In this document: positions 32,747-41,745 of the stretch, one piece after another
Layout: each line of letters begins with the position of its first letter
Numbering within the stretch: the stretch's first letter is position 1
NCBI GenBank assembly: GCA_040882055.1
Contig: JBBECA010000076.1
Location: forward strand, 8,891 to 72,890
Source: Nitriliruptor sp040882055
Lineage (GTDB): Bacteria > Actinomycetota > Nitriliruptoria > Nitriliruptorales > Nitriliruptoraceae
Direction of reading: 5' to 3'
DNA: 64,000 nt
Notes under the pieces: model-generated
Databases searched by the model: none
Told to the model about the DNA's origin: nothing
What the model saw: only the letters and a program-made list of their open reading frames with translations
Translations under genes and position numbers: made by a program

Positions 32747-33802
32747 GTGGATCTCGAGGTGGTGCGGGCCGCGACCAGCGTCGAACTGCTCGTCGCGCTC
32801 GGCGTCGAACACGGGCTGTCCGCCGAGCAGCTGCTCGCCCCGGCGGGGTTGTCGGGCCGTGAGCTGTCCGCTCCGGACGCCGAGGTGACCGCCGGTGAGG
32901 AGCTCGCGGTGGTACGGGCGCTGGTCGCGGCGCTCGGTGACCCGCCCGGCCTCGGGCTCGCGGCAGGCGGGCGCTACCACCTCACCAGCTACGGGATCTG
33001 GGGGTTCGCGCTGATCTCGAGCCCGACCCTGCGTGCCGCGGTCGACGTCGGCCTCCGCCACCTCGGCTTGACGTACGCGTTGACCGAGATCGAGGTCGTG
33101 GTGACGCCGCCGGACGTCCGCATCGTGCTCGGCGACGCCGAGCTGCCGAGCGACGTACGCCGCTTCGTGGTCGAACGCGATGCGGCCGCGCTCCGCACCG
33201 TGCAGCGCGACCTGTTCGGCGACGACGTCGCCCTCCGCCGCGTCACCTTCCGCGCCCCGACGCCGCCCGAGCCCGAGGTGCACGCCGGGGTGTTCGGTGG
33301 GCCGGTCACCTTCGGCGCGTCCGTCAACGAGGTGGTGATCGACGCGGCGGCCCTCGACACACCGCTGCCACGCGCTGATGCGCGCACGGCCGCGCTCGCC
33401 GAAGCGCAGTGCGAGCAGCTGCTCGACGTACGGCTGGCACGGGCGGGCACCGCGGGAGCCGTGCGGCAGCGGCTCCTGCACGACCCCTCGGACCCGCCGA
33501 CGATGGCGGAGGTCGCGGCCGAGCGTCACGTCACCGAGCGCACGCTCCGCCGCCAGCTCGCCGCGGAGGGGACCAGCTTCCGCCACCTCATCGACGAGGT
33601 GCGCAGCGCACTCGCGCACGAACTGCTGGTCGAGGCTGGGCTCACCGTCGACCAGACCGCACGCCGGCTCGGTTTCGTCGAGCCTGCCAGCTTCGTCCAC
33701 GCCTTCCGCCGGTGGACGGGCACGACACCGGGTGCCTACCGGGATCTCCGCCGCCGCGGGTTCCAGCTGCGGTCACCTCGGCACGGGGGTGGGGTCCGGT
33801 AG
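32747..33802 (+). CDS. AraC family transcriptional regulator
   Basis: A 351-residue regulator with an N-terminal ligand-sensing domain of the 'arabinose-binding-like' type (PF12625; about 15-205) and a C-terminal double helix-turn-helix (about 255-345). The latter includes MAEVAAERHVTERTLRRQL, RSALAHELL and LGFVEPASFVHAFRRWTGTTPGAYR. OruR/ArgR-like relatives control catabolic operons. It is divergent from the monooxygenase-esterase operon and probably activates it. The GTG has GAGGGAG upstream. Confidence 0.9.
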   Translation: MDLEVVRAATSVELLVALGVEHGLSAEQLLAPAGLSGRELSAPDAEVTAGEELAVVRALVAALGDPPGLGLAAGGRYHLTSYGIWGFALISSPTLRAAVDVGLRHLGLTYALTEIEVVVTPPDVRIVLGDAELPSDVRRFVVERDAAALRTVQRDLFGDDVALRRVTFRAPTPPEPEVHAGVFGGPVTFGASVNEVVIDAAALDTPLPRADARTAALAEAQCEQLLDVRLARAGTAGAVRQRLLHDPSDPPTMAEVAAERHVTERTLRRQLAAEGTSFRHLIDEVRSALAHELLVEAGLTVDQTARRLGFVEPASFVHAFRRWTGTTPGAYRDLRRRGFQLRSPRHGGGVR

Positions 33803-33836
33803 GTTCCGCCGACACCGTGCAGCTCGGAGGCGCAGC

Positions 33837-34625
33837 GTGGGGAACCCCGTCTACACGTCCGTCATCGGCCTGGTCCTCGCCACGTTCAAGGCGATGGCCT
33901 GGGACGTGCGCGTCACCGGCGCCGAACACGTCCCGGCGACGGGCGGCGGTGTGGTCGCCACCAACCACGTCGGGTACCTGGACTTCGTCTTCAGCGGCTA
34001 CGGCGTGCGCCAGCAGGGCAAGCGTCGGCTGCGTTTCGTGGCCAAGCGCGAGGTCTTCGACAACCGCTACTCCGGACCGCTCATGCGCGCGATGGGGCAC
34101 ATCCCGGTGGACCGGGGCGGGAACACGGCCGTCGCCATGCGCGAGGTCTCGAACGCGCTCGAGAGCGGCGACCTCGTCGGGATGTTCCCCGAGGGGACGA
34201 TCAGCCGGTCCTTCGTGCCGCTCCCCGGTCGACCCGGTGCGGTCAGGATGGCGATGGGTGCCGACGTCCCCCTGATCCCGGGGGCGGTGTGGGGGACCCA
34301 GCGGATCCACACCAAGGGGCGCAAGCCCAGCCCCTCACGCGGCGCGGTCGTCACCGTGGCCTTCGGGCCACCGGTCACCTACGAGGCCGGTGAGGACCGC
34401 GCGGCGGTGCACGCCCGGCTGATGGCGGCGATCGGCGAGCTCGTCACCCGAGCGCAGGACGAGTACCCGCAGGCGCCGGCATCACCGGACGATGCGTGGT
34501 GGCAGCCGGCCCACCTCGGTGGCACGGCGCCGACCCCCGAGGAAGCCGAACGGCGGGCTACCGAGGAGGCAGCCCGCCGTCGGGCGGAGCGATCGGGGCA
34601 GCGTCGCCCCCCCGAGTCGAGCTGA
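33837..34625 (+). CDS. plsC: 1-acyl-sn-glycerol-3-phosphate acyltransferase family protein
   Basis: A 262-residue membrane-associated acyltransferase that would acylate lysophosphatidate. Motif I is NHVGYLD (H-x4-D; about 42-48), motif II lies around MRAMGHIPVDRGG, motif III is FPEGTISRS (about 117) and motif IV IPGAVWGTQ. The last 60 residues form a polar, Arg/Glu-rich extension. The GTG at 33837 has GGAGG six bases upstream, and TAGGTT (33800-33805) overlaps the upstream stop codon. Other glycerolipid acceptors are possible. Confidence 0.87.
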   Translation: MGNPVYTSVIGLVLATFKAMAWDVRVTGAEHVPATGGGVVATNHVGYLDFVFSGYGVRQQGKRRLRFVAKREVFDNRYSGPLMRAMGHIPVDRGGNTAVAMREVSNALESGDLVGMFPEGTISRSFVPLPGRPGAVRMAMGADVPLIPGAVWGTQRIHTKGRKPSPSRGAVVTVAFGPPVTYEAGEDRAAVHARLMAAIGELVTRAQDEYPQAPASPDDAWWQPAHLGGTAPTPEEAERRATEEAARRRAERSGQRRPPESS

Positions 34626-34637
34626 GCTGATCTCAGC
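34621..34637. terminator. Hairpin formed by two convergent stop codons
   Basis: GCTGAG-CTGAT-CTCAGC spans the stop codons of the acyltransferase and the DEAD-box helicase. Possible short bidirectional terminator without a U-tract. Confidence 0.3.
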
Positions 34638-36081
34638 GGCTGTTGCGACGGCCGCTGTCGCGCGCGCCGCCACGGGGGGTGCCGCCGCTGCGCTGGCCAC
34701 CGGCGCCGCCGCCGCGCTTCGCGCCGCCGCCGTTGCGCTGCCCGCCGCCGCCACCGCCGCCGTTGTCGGTGCGCTTGGGGCCGCCGCTGCGCTGGCCGCC
34801 GCCGCCACGTGGGCGGCCGCCACCGGTGCGGGGCGCGCCGCCGCCCTTGCCCTTGACCCCGCCGGTGCGGTGGGGCCGGACGTGGGGGAGGGTCGGGGTC
34901 GGGAAGTCGTCGGTGGTCAGCAGGTCGACGTCCACGTGGTGCAGGCCGCGCGGGAGGTCGAGCGCGATCTGCATCTTGTCGACGTCGGTGGACTCCTCGT
35001 CACCGACGAACGAGACCACGACGCCCTCGGCGCCCGCCCGGCCGGTGCGGCCCGAACGGTGCACGTAGTCCTTGGAGTCGGCGGGGAGGTCGTAGTGCAC
35101 GACCACGGCGACGTCGTCGACGTGGATCCCGCGGGCCGCGACGTCGGTCGCGACGAGCGTGCTCACCGAACCGTTGGAGAACTCGCGGAGCGCCTTCTCG
35201 CGCTGACGCTGGCTGCGATCGCCGTGGATCGCCGCCGTCGTGATGCCGTCGGTCGCCAGCTGCCGAGCCAGGCGATCCGCGCCCCGCTTGGTACGCGTGA
35301 ACACGATGGCCGGGGACATCTCGCGGAGGACCTTGGCGGTCACGGCGCGCCGCATCGGACGCTCGGCCGGCCAGAACAGGTGGCGGACGTCACCGCGTTC
35401 CTCCGCGGGGGTGGACACCTCGCGTCGGACCGGATCGCGCTGGTAGCGACGGACGAGCTCATCGACGTCGCCGTCGAGCGTGGCCGAGAACAGCAGGGTC
35501 TGGCGGTCATCGCGGCACGCGTCGAGCAGGCGCTTGACCTCGGGCAGGAAGCCCATGTCGGCCATGCGGTCGGCCTCGTCGAGCACGACCAGCTCCACGT
35601 CGCCGAGGCTGATGTCGCCGCGGCGGACGAGGTCGGCGAGCCGGCCGGGACAGGCGACGACGATGTCGACGCCGGCACGGAGCCGCTTGACGTCCTTCCT
35701 GATGTCGGTGCCACCGAAGATCGTGGCGACGCGGCGGCCGCGCAGCTCGGCGAGCGGCTGGAGGGTGTCCTTGACCTGCGTCGCCAGCTCACGGGTGGGG
35801 ACCAGAAGCAGGGCGCGCGGACGGCCCGGGGCGCCCTTGCCGACCCGTGCGGCGACGGGGATGGCGAAGGCGAGGGTCTTGCCGGAGCCGGTGGGCGCCT
35901 TGCCGGACAGGTCGCGGCCGGCGAGGGCGTCCTCGACGGTCAGCTCCTGGATCGGGAACGGACTCGTGATGCCGAGCTGGTCGAGCTTGCGGGCGAACTC
36001 CGCCGGCACGCCGAGGTCGGCGAAGGTGCGCGGGGAGGGCGAGGGAGAGTCGGGGCGTGCGGGAGCGGTGGTACGGGACAT
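34633..36081 (-). CDS. DEAD-box RNA helicase with RGG-like tail
   Basis: A 482-residue ATP-dependent RNA helicase. The order is: Q motif region (GITSPFPIQELTVEDALAG), motif I PTGSGKT (about 63), PTRELA, the GGTDIRK region, motif II DEADRM (about 166), SATLD, then FTRTKRGADRLA and VATDVAARGIHVDDV with HRSGRTGRAG. After residue 400 it becomes Gly/Arg-rich with many RSGG and RGG units, typical of RNA-binding, condensate-forming tails in actinobacterial RhlE-like helicases. The ATG at 36081 starts family similarity; no strong ribosome site is visible. Confidence 0.92.
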   Translation of the reverse strand: MSRTTAPARPDSPSPSPRTFADLGVPAEFARKLDQLGITSPFPIQELTVEDALAGRDLSGKAPTGSGKTLAFAIPVAARVGKGAPGRPRALLLVPTRELATQVKDTLQPLAELRGRRVATIFGGTDIRKDVKRLRAGVDIVVACPGRLADLVRRGDISLGDVELVVLDEADRMADMGFLPEVKRLLDACRDDRQTLLFSATLDGDVDELVRRYQRDPVRREVSTPAEERGDVRHLFWPAERPMRRAVTAKVLREMSPAIVFTRTKRGADRLARQLATDGITTAAIHGDRSQRQREKALREFSNGSVSTLVATDVAARGIHVDDVAVVVHYDLPADSKDYVHRSGRTGRAGAEGVVVSFVGDEESTDVDKMQIALDLPRGLHHVDVDLLTTDDFPTPTLPHVRPHRTGGVKGKGGGAPRTGGGRPRGGGGQRSGGPKRTDNGGGGGGGQRNGGGAKRGGGAGGQRSGGTPRGGARDSGRRNSR

Positions 36082-36441
36082 GAGGTCTCGAGTGCTGGTG
36101 CGCCGGGCTGTGGGGGCGCGGTGGCGCCACGACCGGGTCGGCCGGGGCGAGCAGCGATCGTGCGCGCACACGGCGAGGCCGGGGGCACGAGAGGATCGGT
36201 GCGTGGTGGACACGCAGCCGGAGGTCGCTCGGCCCTGGTGGTGCGAGTCGGCGATCCGCGTCGGGGGCCGGTCCGCGGAGTGTCTCCGGGGGCGGCGGGC
36301 TGACGCGCGTGTCGTCGCCAGGAGCGCGACGTGGTGGGACCGTACCAGCTCGCTGGCCCCGAGCGCGTGTACCGCTCCGGTCGGTCGTCACGGGCCCGTC
36401 GGGTGAACCGGAGCGGAGCCGACCCTGGTTGGCTGCGCACC
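36082..36441. other. 360-bp divergent intergenic region
   Basis: Lies between the divergent helicase and SpoU methyltransferase genes. I find no convincing ORF with actinobacterial codon bias on either strand, no clear -35/-10 and no strong hairpin. A long 5' leader for the helicase mRNA is plausible, since such genes are often autoregulated. Confidence 0.4.
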
Positions 36442-37254
36442 ATGGCCGAGCTGGTGCACCTGTCGGACCCGAGCGACCCCGCGCTCGGTGACTACGCCGC
36501 GCTCACCGACCCCGCGCTGCGCAAGCGCTACGAGAACCGTGCCGGGGTGTTCATCGCGGAGGGGCCGAACCCGGTGCGCGAGCTCGTCACCTCGCCGTAC
36601 CCGGTGCGTTCGCTGCTGGTGGCCGAGGAACGGGTCGCCGAGGTCACCGACCTGCTCGTGGCCGTCGATGCACCGGTCTACGTGGTCCCGCGGGACGTGC
36701 TGTACGAGCTGGTGCGCTTCCCGCTCCACCAGGGCGTGCTCGGTTGCGGGGTCCGCCGCGACCCCCCCGTCGTCGACGCCGTCGTGCACGGCGCCCGCCG
36801 CCTCCTCGTGCTCGAGGGGCTCAACGACCACGAGAACCTCGGCACGCTGTTCCGTTCGGCGCGAGGGCTCGGCTACCAGGGGGTCCTGCTCGGTCCCGGG
36901 TGTGCCGACCCGCTCTACCGGCGCAGCGTCCGGGTCTCGATGGGCCACGTCCTGCACGTGCCGTTCGCCCGGGTCGACGGCGAGGTGGGGCGTTCGCTCG
37001 AGGCGCTGCACGCGTCCGGTGTGCGGACCGTCGCACTCACCCCGGACCCGGACGCCCCGGACCTGCGCCGCACCGCGGACGAGCTCGGGGACCGACCCGT
37101 GGCCCTGCTGCTCGGTGCCGAGGGGCCGGGGTTGTCGACCGCGGCGCTCACCGGCGCCCACCTCCGTGCGCGGATCCCGATGCGAGGGGGCGTGGATTCG
37201 CTCAACGTCGCGGCCGCCGGCGCGATCGCGATGCACGCCCTCGGGCCCCGCTGA
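36442..37254 (+). CDS. SpoU/TrmH family RNA 2'-O-methyltransferase
   Basis: A 270-residue SPOUT methyltransferase acting on rRNA or tRNA ribose with SAM. The N-terminal RNA-binding part (about 1-105) includes KRYENRAGVFIAEGPNPVREL. The knotted catalytic domain has motif 1 NDHENLGTLFRSA, motif 2 LLGAEGPGLS and motif 3 MRGGVDSLNVAAAGAI. It resembles the TsnR/RlmB-like group. The ATG at 36442 lacks a good ribosome site. The target nucleotide cannot be deduced. Confidence 0.9.
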   Translation: MAELVHLSDPSDPALGDYAALTDPALRKRYENRAGVFIAEGPNPVRELVTSPYPVRSLLVAEERVAEVTDLLVAVDAPVYVVPRDVLYELVRFPLHQGVLGCGVRRDPPVVDAVVHGARRLLVLEGLNDHENLGTLFRSARGLGYQGVLLGPGCADPLYRRSVRVSMGHVLHVPFARVDGEVGRSLEALHASGVRTVALTPDPDAPDLRRTADELGDRPVALLLGAEGPGLSTAALTGAHLRARIPMRGGVDSLNVAAAGAIAMHALGPR

Positions 37255-37337
37255 CACCCGGCGCCTCGCGCCATCCGGCAGCCGAACCGACGGGAGGGAC
37301 CGGGCCGTCTCGGCCACGGCCGCGGCCGACCGCCCGG

Positions 37338-37343
37338 TAGCGT
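37338..37343 (+). promoter_or_regulatory. -10-like element TAGCGT
   Basis: Lies 28 bp before the GTG of the SDR gene at 37371, in the context CGGTAGCGT that recurs upstream of ilvE. Confidence 0.4.
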
Positions 37344-37370
37344 CCCCCGGGTCGTCGTGGAGGAGCCAGG

Positions 37371-38177
37371 GTGCACGTACGGGACGCGGTCGTCGTCATC
37401 ACCGGAGCGGGCAGCGGTATCGGTGCCGCGATGGCGCGACGGTTCACGCAGGAAGGTGCCGCAGCGCTGTTGCTCGCCGACATCGATGCCGCTGCGGTGG
37501 AGCGCCTCGCCGGTGAGCTCGGGACCGACCGGTGTCGCACCTTGGCGCAGCGCGTCGATGTCGCCGACCGGGCACAGGTCGAGGCCATGGTGGCCACGGC
37601 CGAACGCGAGCTCGGCGGGATCGATCTGCTGTGCTCGAACGCCGGGCTCGGCTCGGGAGCGGGTCTCGATGCCGCCGACGAGGACTGGGCCCGGCTCTGG
37701 GACATCAACGTCATGGCGCACGTCCACGCGGCTCGGGCGGCGCTGCCGGCGATGCTCGAACGTGGATCCGGCTACCTGCTGCAGACGGCGTCGGCGGCGG
37801 GGCTGCTGACGACACCGGGCGACGCGGCCTACACGGCCACCAAGCACGCGGCCGTCGGGCTCGCCGAGTGGATCGCGGTGACCTACGGCGGACGTGGCAT
37901 CAAGGTGAGCGCGCTCTGCCCGCAGGCGGTGAACACCCCGTTGCTGCAGGGACCGGCGGAGGAGGGCAACGCCTCGGCCGTCGCCGTCCGCAACGCCTCG
38001 GCGGTGCTCGAGCCCGAGGACGTCGCCGAAGCGGTCGTGCGTGGGCTCGAGGACGAGCGGTTCCTGATCCTGCCCCACCCTGAGGTCGCCGACCACGTCG
38101 CCTTCAAGGCGGCCGACCGGGACCGCTGGATCGGCGCGATCCGCCGCGCCCTGACGGGATCGGGCACGCTCGCCTGA
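37371..38177 (+). CDS. SDR family oxidoreductase
   Basis: A 268-residue classical short-chain dehydrogenase with ITGAGSGIG (about 10-18), acidic Asp after the second strand (LLADID, suggesting NAD preference), SNAGLGSG, Ser in TASAAG and YTATK. The C-terminal region ends in an unusual basic segment (FKAADRDRWIGAIRRA), as in proteins of this actinobacterial SDR group. Substrate unknown. The GTG at 37371 has GGAGGAG upstream. Confidence 0.88.
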   Translation: MHVRDAVVVITGAGSGIGAAMARRFTQEGAAALLLADIDAAAVERLAGELGTDRCRTLAQRVDVADRAQVEAMVATAERELGGIDLLCSNAGLGSGAGLDAADEDWARLWDINVMAHVHAARAALPAMLERGSGYLLQTASAAGLLTTPGDAAYTATKHAAVGLAEWIAVTYGGRGIKVSALCPQAVNTPLLQGPAEEGNASAVAVRNASAVLEPEDVAEAVVRGLEDERFLILPHPEVADHVAFKAADRDRWIGAIRRALTGSGTLA

Positions 38178-38204
38178 CGCGGCTCCTCCGCGCCCACCCC
38201 CGGG

Positions 38205-38651
38205 TTACCCGGCACGTTCGCCGATCGCGGGCCGTGGGCCACCGGGTTGCCGCGGCACCTTCACGAGCGCAGCGCTCGGACCGCGCCGCGCGAGGAACGC
38301 CTGCATCATCGGCAACGATTCGAGCCAGCCGTCCGGAGCCCGTGCCCCGCCCTCGAGCGCGCGGTGCAGCGCGTGCCGTTGCTGGCGCAGCCACGCCGCG
38401 GCCGCGATGCACTGGTCCCGGGTGAGGGCGTCGGTGCGGACGAGGAAGGAGTCGTCCCCGTCGTGCAGGTAGCGCTCCCACCCGGTGCGGAGCACCCAGT
38501 GGTCGGGATCGTGCAGCAGCCAGCTGAGCCGCGCACGAGCGTCGCGGTTCATGCGCGGCGGGACGGCGCGACGATGGCCGGCCCCGACCGGCCGTCGTTG
38601 TGTGCCGATCGGGATCTCCCCGGTCAGTTCGGTGGCGTGCTCGTCAACCAC
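38205..38651 (-). CDS. Uncharacterised protein coupled to an epimerase
   Basis: A 148-residue soluble protein I do not recognise. The core (about 35-115) is Trp/His/Asp-rich (LSWLLHDPDHWVLRTGWERY, then a helix QCIAAAAWLRQQRHALHRAL). The ends are Pro/Arg-rich. The GTG at 38651 has GGGAGG nine bases upstream and overlaps the end of the upstream epimerase gene by 8 bp, so it is probably co-translated. A metal- or nucleic-acid-binding role could be imagined from the His/Trp content, but nothing supports it. Confidence 0.6.
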   Translation of the reverse strand: MVDEHATELTGEIPIGTQRRPVGAGHRRAVPPRMNRDARARLSWLLHDPDHWVLRTGWERYLHDGDDSFLVRTDALTRDQCIAAAAWLRQQRHALHRALEGGARAPDGWLESLPMMQAFLARRGPSAALVKVPRQPGGPRPAIGERAG

Positions 38652-39564
38652 GGGGCGTGCCTCCCTGCCAGCTGTCGGCGATCTCGGCCATCGCCGCGTC
38701 GAAGCTCCGTGACGGCCGTACGTCGAGCGTGGCGGTGAGGTTCACCGTCGCGTAGCGCCCACGCCAGATGGGCCCGGGCTCGGGTGCGGTGTCCGGTACC
38801 TGACCCAGGAACGCGACGACGGCGTCGCGGTAGTCGCCGAAGGTCACGTGACCGCCGACGACGTTGGCCGTCAACCCCCGGACCACCTCGGCGTCGGCGT
38901 CGAGTGCGGCGACGACGGCGTCGACCAGGTCCTCGACGTGCACCCAACCGAAGGTGCTCTCGGGTCGGATGGCTGGCGCCTGGCCGTCCCGGATCCGTGC
39001 CGGCACCCGGGTCCCCCACGTGGAGGTCGGGCCAGCGCCGAGCACGGCGGGTGGTCGCAGGATCGTCCCCACCAGCCCGTTACGGATCGCGAGCGTCACC
39101 ACGTCCTCGGCCGCGGCCTTGGTGGTGGCGTAGGCGCTGCCGGACGAGCTGGTCGGCGGCGCCTCGCCATCGCGGGCGACGAGCGGGTCATCCTCGCGGA
39201 CCTCCCGATCGCCGGTGGCGGCGAGGTCGTAGACCGAGGTGGTCGAGATGTGGATCAAGCGTTGTCCGGCGAGCAGCGCGGCGCCCGCGACCGCCTGGGT
39301 GCCGTCGACGTTGACGGCGTGGGCCGTCGCGTGGTCCGGTCCCGCGGTCGCAGCGGCGTGGACGACGGCGCTGGCCCGGCGGCCCGCCTGCTGGAGCCCC
39401 TCGAGATCACCGAGCGGCACGATGCGTTGTTCGACGTCGAGCGCGTCGAGCTCATCGGACGGCGAACGGACGACCGCGACCACGTCGTCGCCGCGTGCCG
39501 CCAGCCGTCGGGCGATCCGGCCACCGACGAAGCCGGTCGCACCTGTCACCAGGACCGTGCCCAC
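38644..39564 (-). CDS. NAD(P)-dependent epimerase/dehydratase family protein
   Basis: A 306-residue extended SDR. The Rossmann site is VLVTGATGFVGGRIARRL (about 4-21), followed by VVHAAATAG, Ser/Thr in ISTTSVYD and the catalytic YATTK. RPPAVLGAGPTSTWG and FGWVHVEDLVDAV complete the family pattern of 3beta-HSD/dihydroflavonol-reductase-like enzymes. Substrate not predictable. The GTG at 39564 has GGAGG five bases upstream. The short unknown gene downstream overlaps its stop. Confidence 0.88.
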   Translation of the reverse strand: MGTVLVTGATGFVGGRIARRLAARGDDVVAVVRSPSDELDALDVEQRIVPLGDLEGLQQAGRRASAVVHAAATAGPDHATAHAVNVDGTQAVAGAALLAGQRLIHISTTSVYDLAATGDREVREDDPLVARDGEAPPTSSSGSAYATTKAAAEDVVTLAIRNGLVGTILRPPAVLGAGPTSTWGTRVPARIRDGQAPAIRPESTFGWVHVEDLVDAVVAALDADAEVVRGLTANVVGGHVTFGDYRDAVVAFLGQVPDTAPEPGPIWRGRYATVNLTATLDVRPSRSFDAAMAEIADSWQGGTPRG

Positions 39565-39671
39565 ACCAGCCTCCGTGCGTCGGTACCGCCGTCTGCAACC
39601 CCACCGAGGGACGGTATCGGGTGGCGCTGGTGGGCACCGAGCCCGGCCCCCGGTCGCCCGCGCTCCCAGGT

Positions 39672-41537
39672 TCAGCGGGCAAGGATCCGCACCTCGCGGA
39701 TCTCGCCGCGGAAACCGCTGCCGGCGTCGGGGAGGTCGGTGAACCACACCAGGACGGTGCGGACCTCAGCCTCCGGGAGGTTCGGGAACTGCAGCTGCGT
39801 GGCGGGGACCTCACCGTCGCCGAGCCGGGTCCCCCAATCGTCCGGCCCGGTCTCGGGCGAGGGCGGGCCGTCCGCCGATGCCCACAGCTCGATGGAGCCC
39901 CCCGCGTCCGAGAGCTCCACCTCGACGCGGTCGAGCGCCGTGGGCTCCTCGAGCTCGAACCACACGCCGACACCGGCCTTGTCGAAGCCGCCGAAGTCCG
40001 CGCTGTTGTAGGTCTCGGTGGGCCAGTAGGTCTCGGAGTCGCCGTCGTGGGCGAGCGGCACGTCCCCGTTCCGCTCGCTCTGGTCACCGTCGGGGTCGTG
40101 GTCACCGGCGGCGGCGATGGCGAGCGGCTGGTCCGAGTCGGCGCCGCCCCCGGGGGTCGGGGAGGCGGTCGCGTCGTCACCGGAGGGGTCGGACGGCGCG
40201 GTGCGGTCGAACCCGATGGCTACCGCGGCGATCGCGGCGAGGGCACCGGCGGCGAGCACCCAACGCCGCGCCCCCGGGGGACCGCCACCCGAGCTGCGCC
40301 GACCCGCGGTCTCGGCGTCGTCCGCCGCCTCCGCGGGCGCGGCGCCGTGGTCGGTGGGGATCTCAGAGGTGATGTCGCGGGCACGTGCGTGCTCGCCGCT
40401 CGGCGCTTCGGGCGGGCTCTGGCCGACCGAGGGGACGCTGCCGAGCGTGCCGCCGCTCGTCGTGATGGCGCGCGTCGCCCCGACCTCGCCGCCCGGGGTC
40501 TCATCGCCGGTGGCGTCCCCGTCCGTCGAGGTGGAGCGCGAAGGCCGTGGCTGGGCCTCGGGCGTGGCGTCCGCGTGCGGATCGAGCGGAGCGTCGAGGT
40601 CCAGGGGCGCCGGCCCCACCGGGTCGATGCGGTCGGAGGCGACGGGGGTGGTGTTGCGGGAGGGGACCGCGGCGATGCGTGCAGCCAGCGCGGCCGGGGC
40701 GCCCGCGGTCGCGAACGGGCCGAGGGCCCGCGCCAGCTCGGCCCCGTCCGCGGGGCGCTGTCGTGGCTCGAGTCGCGTCGCCCACTCGATGATCTCGTCG
40801 AGGCCAGGTGGGACGTCGGCCACCAGCGAGTCGATCGGCGGGAGGGGGGTGTTCAGCCGCCGAGCCGCGACCTCGACGGGGTTGCCCTCGCCGAACGGGG
40901 CCTGGCCGGTGAGGATCTCGTGCAACACCAGACCGAGGGCGTAGACGTCGGCCCGGCCGTCGACGGGGTCGTCGCGCAGCTGTTCGGGGGCGAGGTAGCG
41001 AGCGGTCCCGAGCACCATCCCCGTGCGGGTGAGTCGGGCGGTCGCGGCGCCGAACGCCCGAGCGATACCGAAGTCCGCCAGCTTCGCGTCCCCGTCGTTG
41101 GTCAGCAGCACGTTGCCTGGCTTGACGTCCCGGTGGACGATCCCGGCCTCGTGGGCGGTGCCGAGCGCGGAGGCGACCTGGCGACCGATGGTCGCGGCCA
41201 CCGCTGCCGGCAGCGGCCCATCGGTCAGGATGTCGGCGAGGTTGACCCCCTCGACGAGCTCCATGACGAGGTAGTCGTCGCCCTCGTCGCGCCCGAGGTC
41301 GTAGACGAGCACGGCGTTCGGGTGGGTGAGCTTGGCGGCGGCGGTGGCCTCGGTGCGGAAACGGGCCCCGGCGTCGGGATCGTCGGCGAGGTCGGCGTGC
41401 AGCAGCTTGACGGCCACGGAACGGTCGAGCGCACGGTCGTGGCCACGCCAGACGGTGCCCGCGCCGCCAGTACCGAGGCGGTCACGCAGCTCGTAGCGTT
41501 CGGCGAGGACACGCCCCCGCTGGCTGCTTCCTGCCAC
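39672..41537 (-). CDS. Membrane Ser/Thr protein kinase with discoidin-like sensor
   Basis: A 621-residue Pkn-type receptor kinase. The kinase domain (about 15-270) has the Gly loop LGTGGAGTVWRG, Lys in VAVKLLHAD, HRDVKPGNVLL, DFGIAR and the APE motif YLAPEQL. A Pro/Thr-rich linker leads to one transmembrane helix (about 427-445). Outside lies a polar stretch and then a beta-rich domain (about 470-621) with DGDSETYWPTETY and GVWFELEEPTALDRVEV, which resembles F5/8-type C (discoidin/CBM32-like) domains. Wall polysaccharide binding is inferred. The GTG at 41537 has GGAGG upstream. Confidence 0.9.
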   Translation of the reverse strand: MAGSSQRGRVLAERYELRDRLGTGGAGTVWRGHDRALDRSVAVKLLHADLADDPDAGARFRTEATAAAKLTHPNAVLVYDLGRDEGDDYLVMELVEGVNLADILTDGPLPAAVAATIGRQVASALGTAHEAGIVHRDVKPGNVLLTNDGDAKLADFGIARAFGAATARLTRTGMVLGTARYLAPEQLRDDPVDGRADVYALGLVLHEILTGQAPFGEGNPVEVAARRLNTPLPPIDSLVADVPPGLDEIIEWATRLEPRQRPADGAELARALGPFATAGAPAALAARIAAVPSRNTTPVASDRIDPVGPAPLDLDAPLDPHADATPEAQPRPSRSTSTDGDATGDETPGGEVGATRAITTSGGTLGSVPSVGQSPPEAPSGEHARARDITSEIPTDHGAAPAEAADDAETAGRRSSGGGPPGARRWVLAAGALAAIAAVAIGFDRTAPSDPSGDDATASPTPGGGADSDQPLAIAAAGDHDPDGDQSERNGDVPLAHDGDSETYWPTETYNSADFGGFDKAGVGVWFELEEPTALDRVEVELSDAGGSIELWASADGPPSPETGPDDWGTRLGDGEVPATQLQFPNLPEAEVRTVLVWFTDLPDAGSGFRGEIREVRILAR

Positions 41538-41630
41538 GCACGCCTCCGCGGACCGTGGACACCGGACGCTGGGTACCAGCCAGCGGACGCACGGCGGTCT
41601 CGCGTGCGACCGGGGCACCGTAACGGCTCG

Positions 41631-41651
41631 GCCTGAGAGGGTCTCTCAGGC
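41631..41651. promoter_or_regulatory. 9-bp perfect inverted repeat, candidate operator
   Basis: GCCTGAGAG-GGT-CTCTCAGGC lies in the divergent region between the kinase and the aldo/keto reductase, about 40 bp before the TAGTCT box (41694-41699) of the latter and 10 bp beyond a minus-strand TACGGT (41617-41622). No T-tract on either side. Confidence 0.45.
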
Positions 41652-41693
41652 GACGGTGCGGACGGACGGCCGCCAGGTCCGGCGGGAAGCTCG

Positions 41694-41699
41694 TAGTCT
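41694..41699 (+). promoter_or_regulatory. -10-like element TAGTCT
   Basis: Lies 47 bp upstream of the aldo/keto reductase start at 41746. Confidence 0.3.
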
Positions 41700-41745
41700 C
41701 GACGTCCCGGGCCCGATGTGGCCACCCCCGACGAACGGAGCGCCG

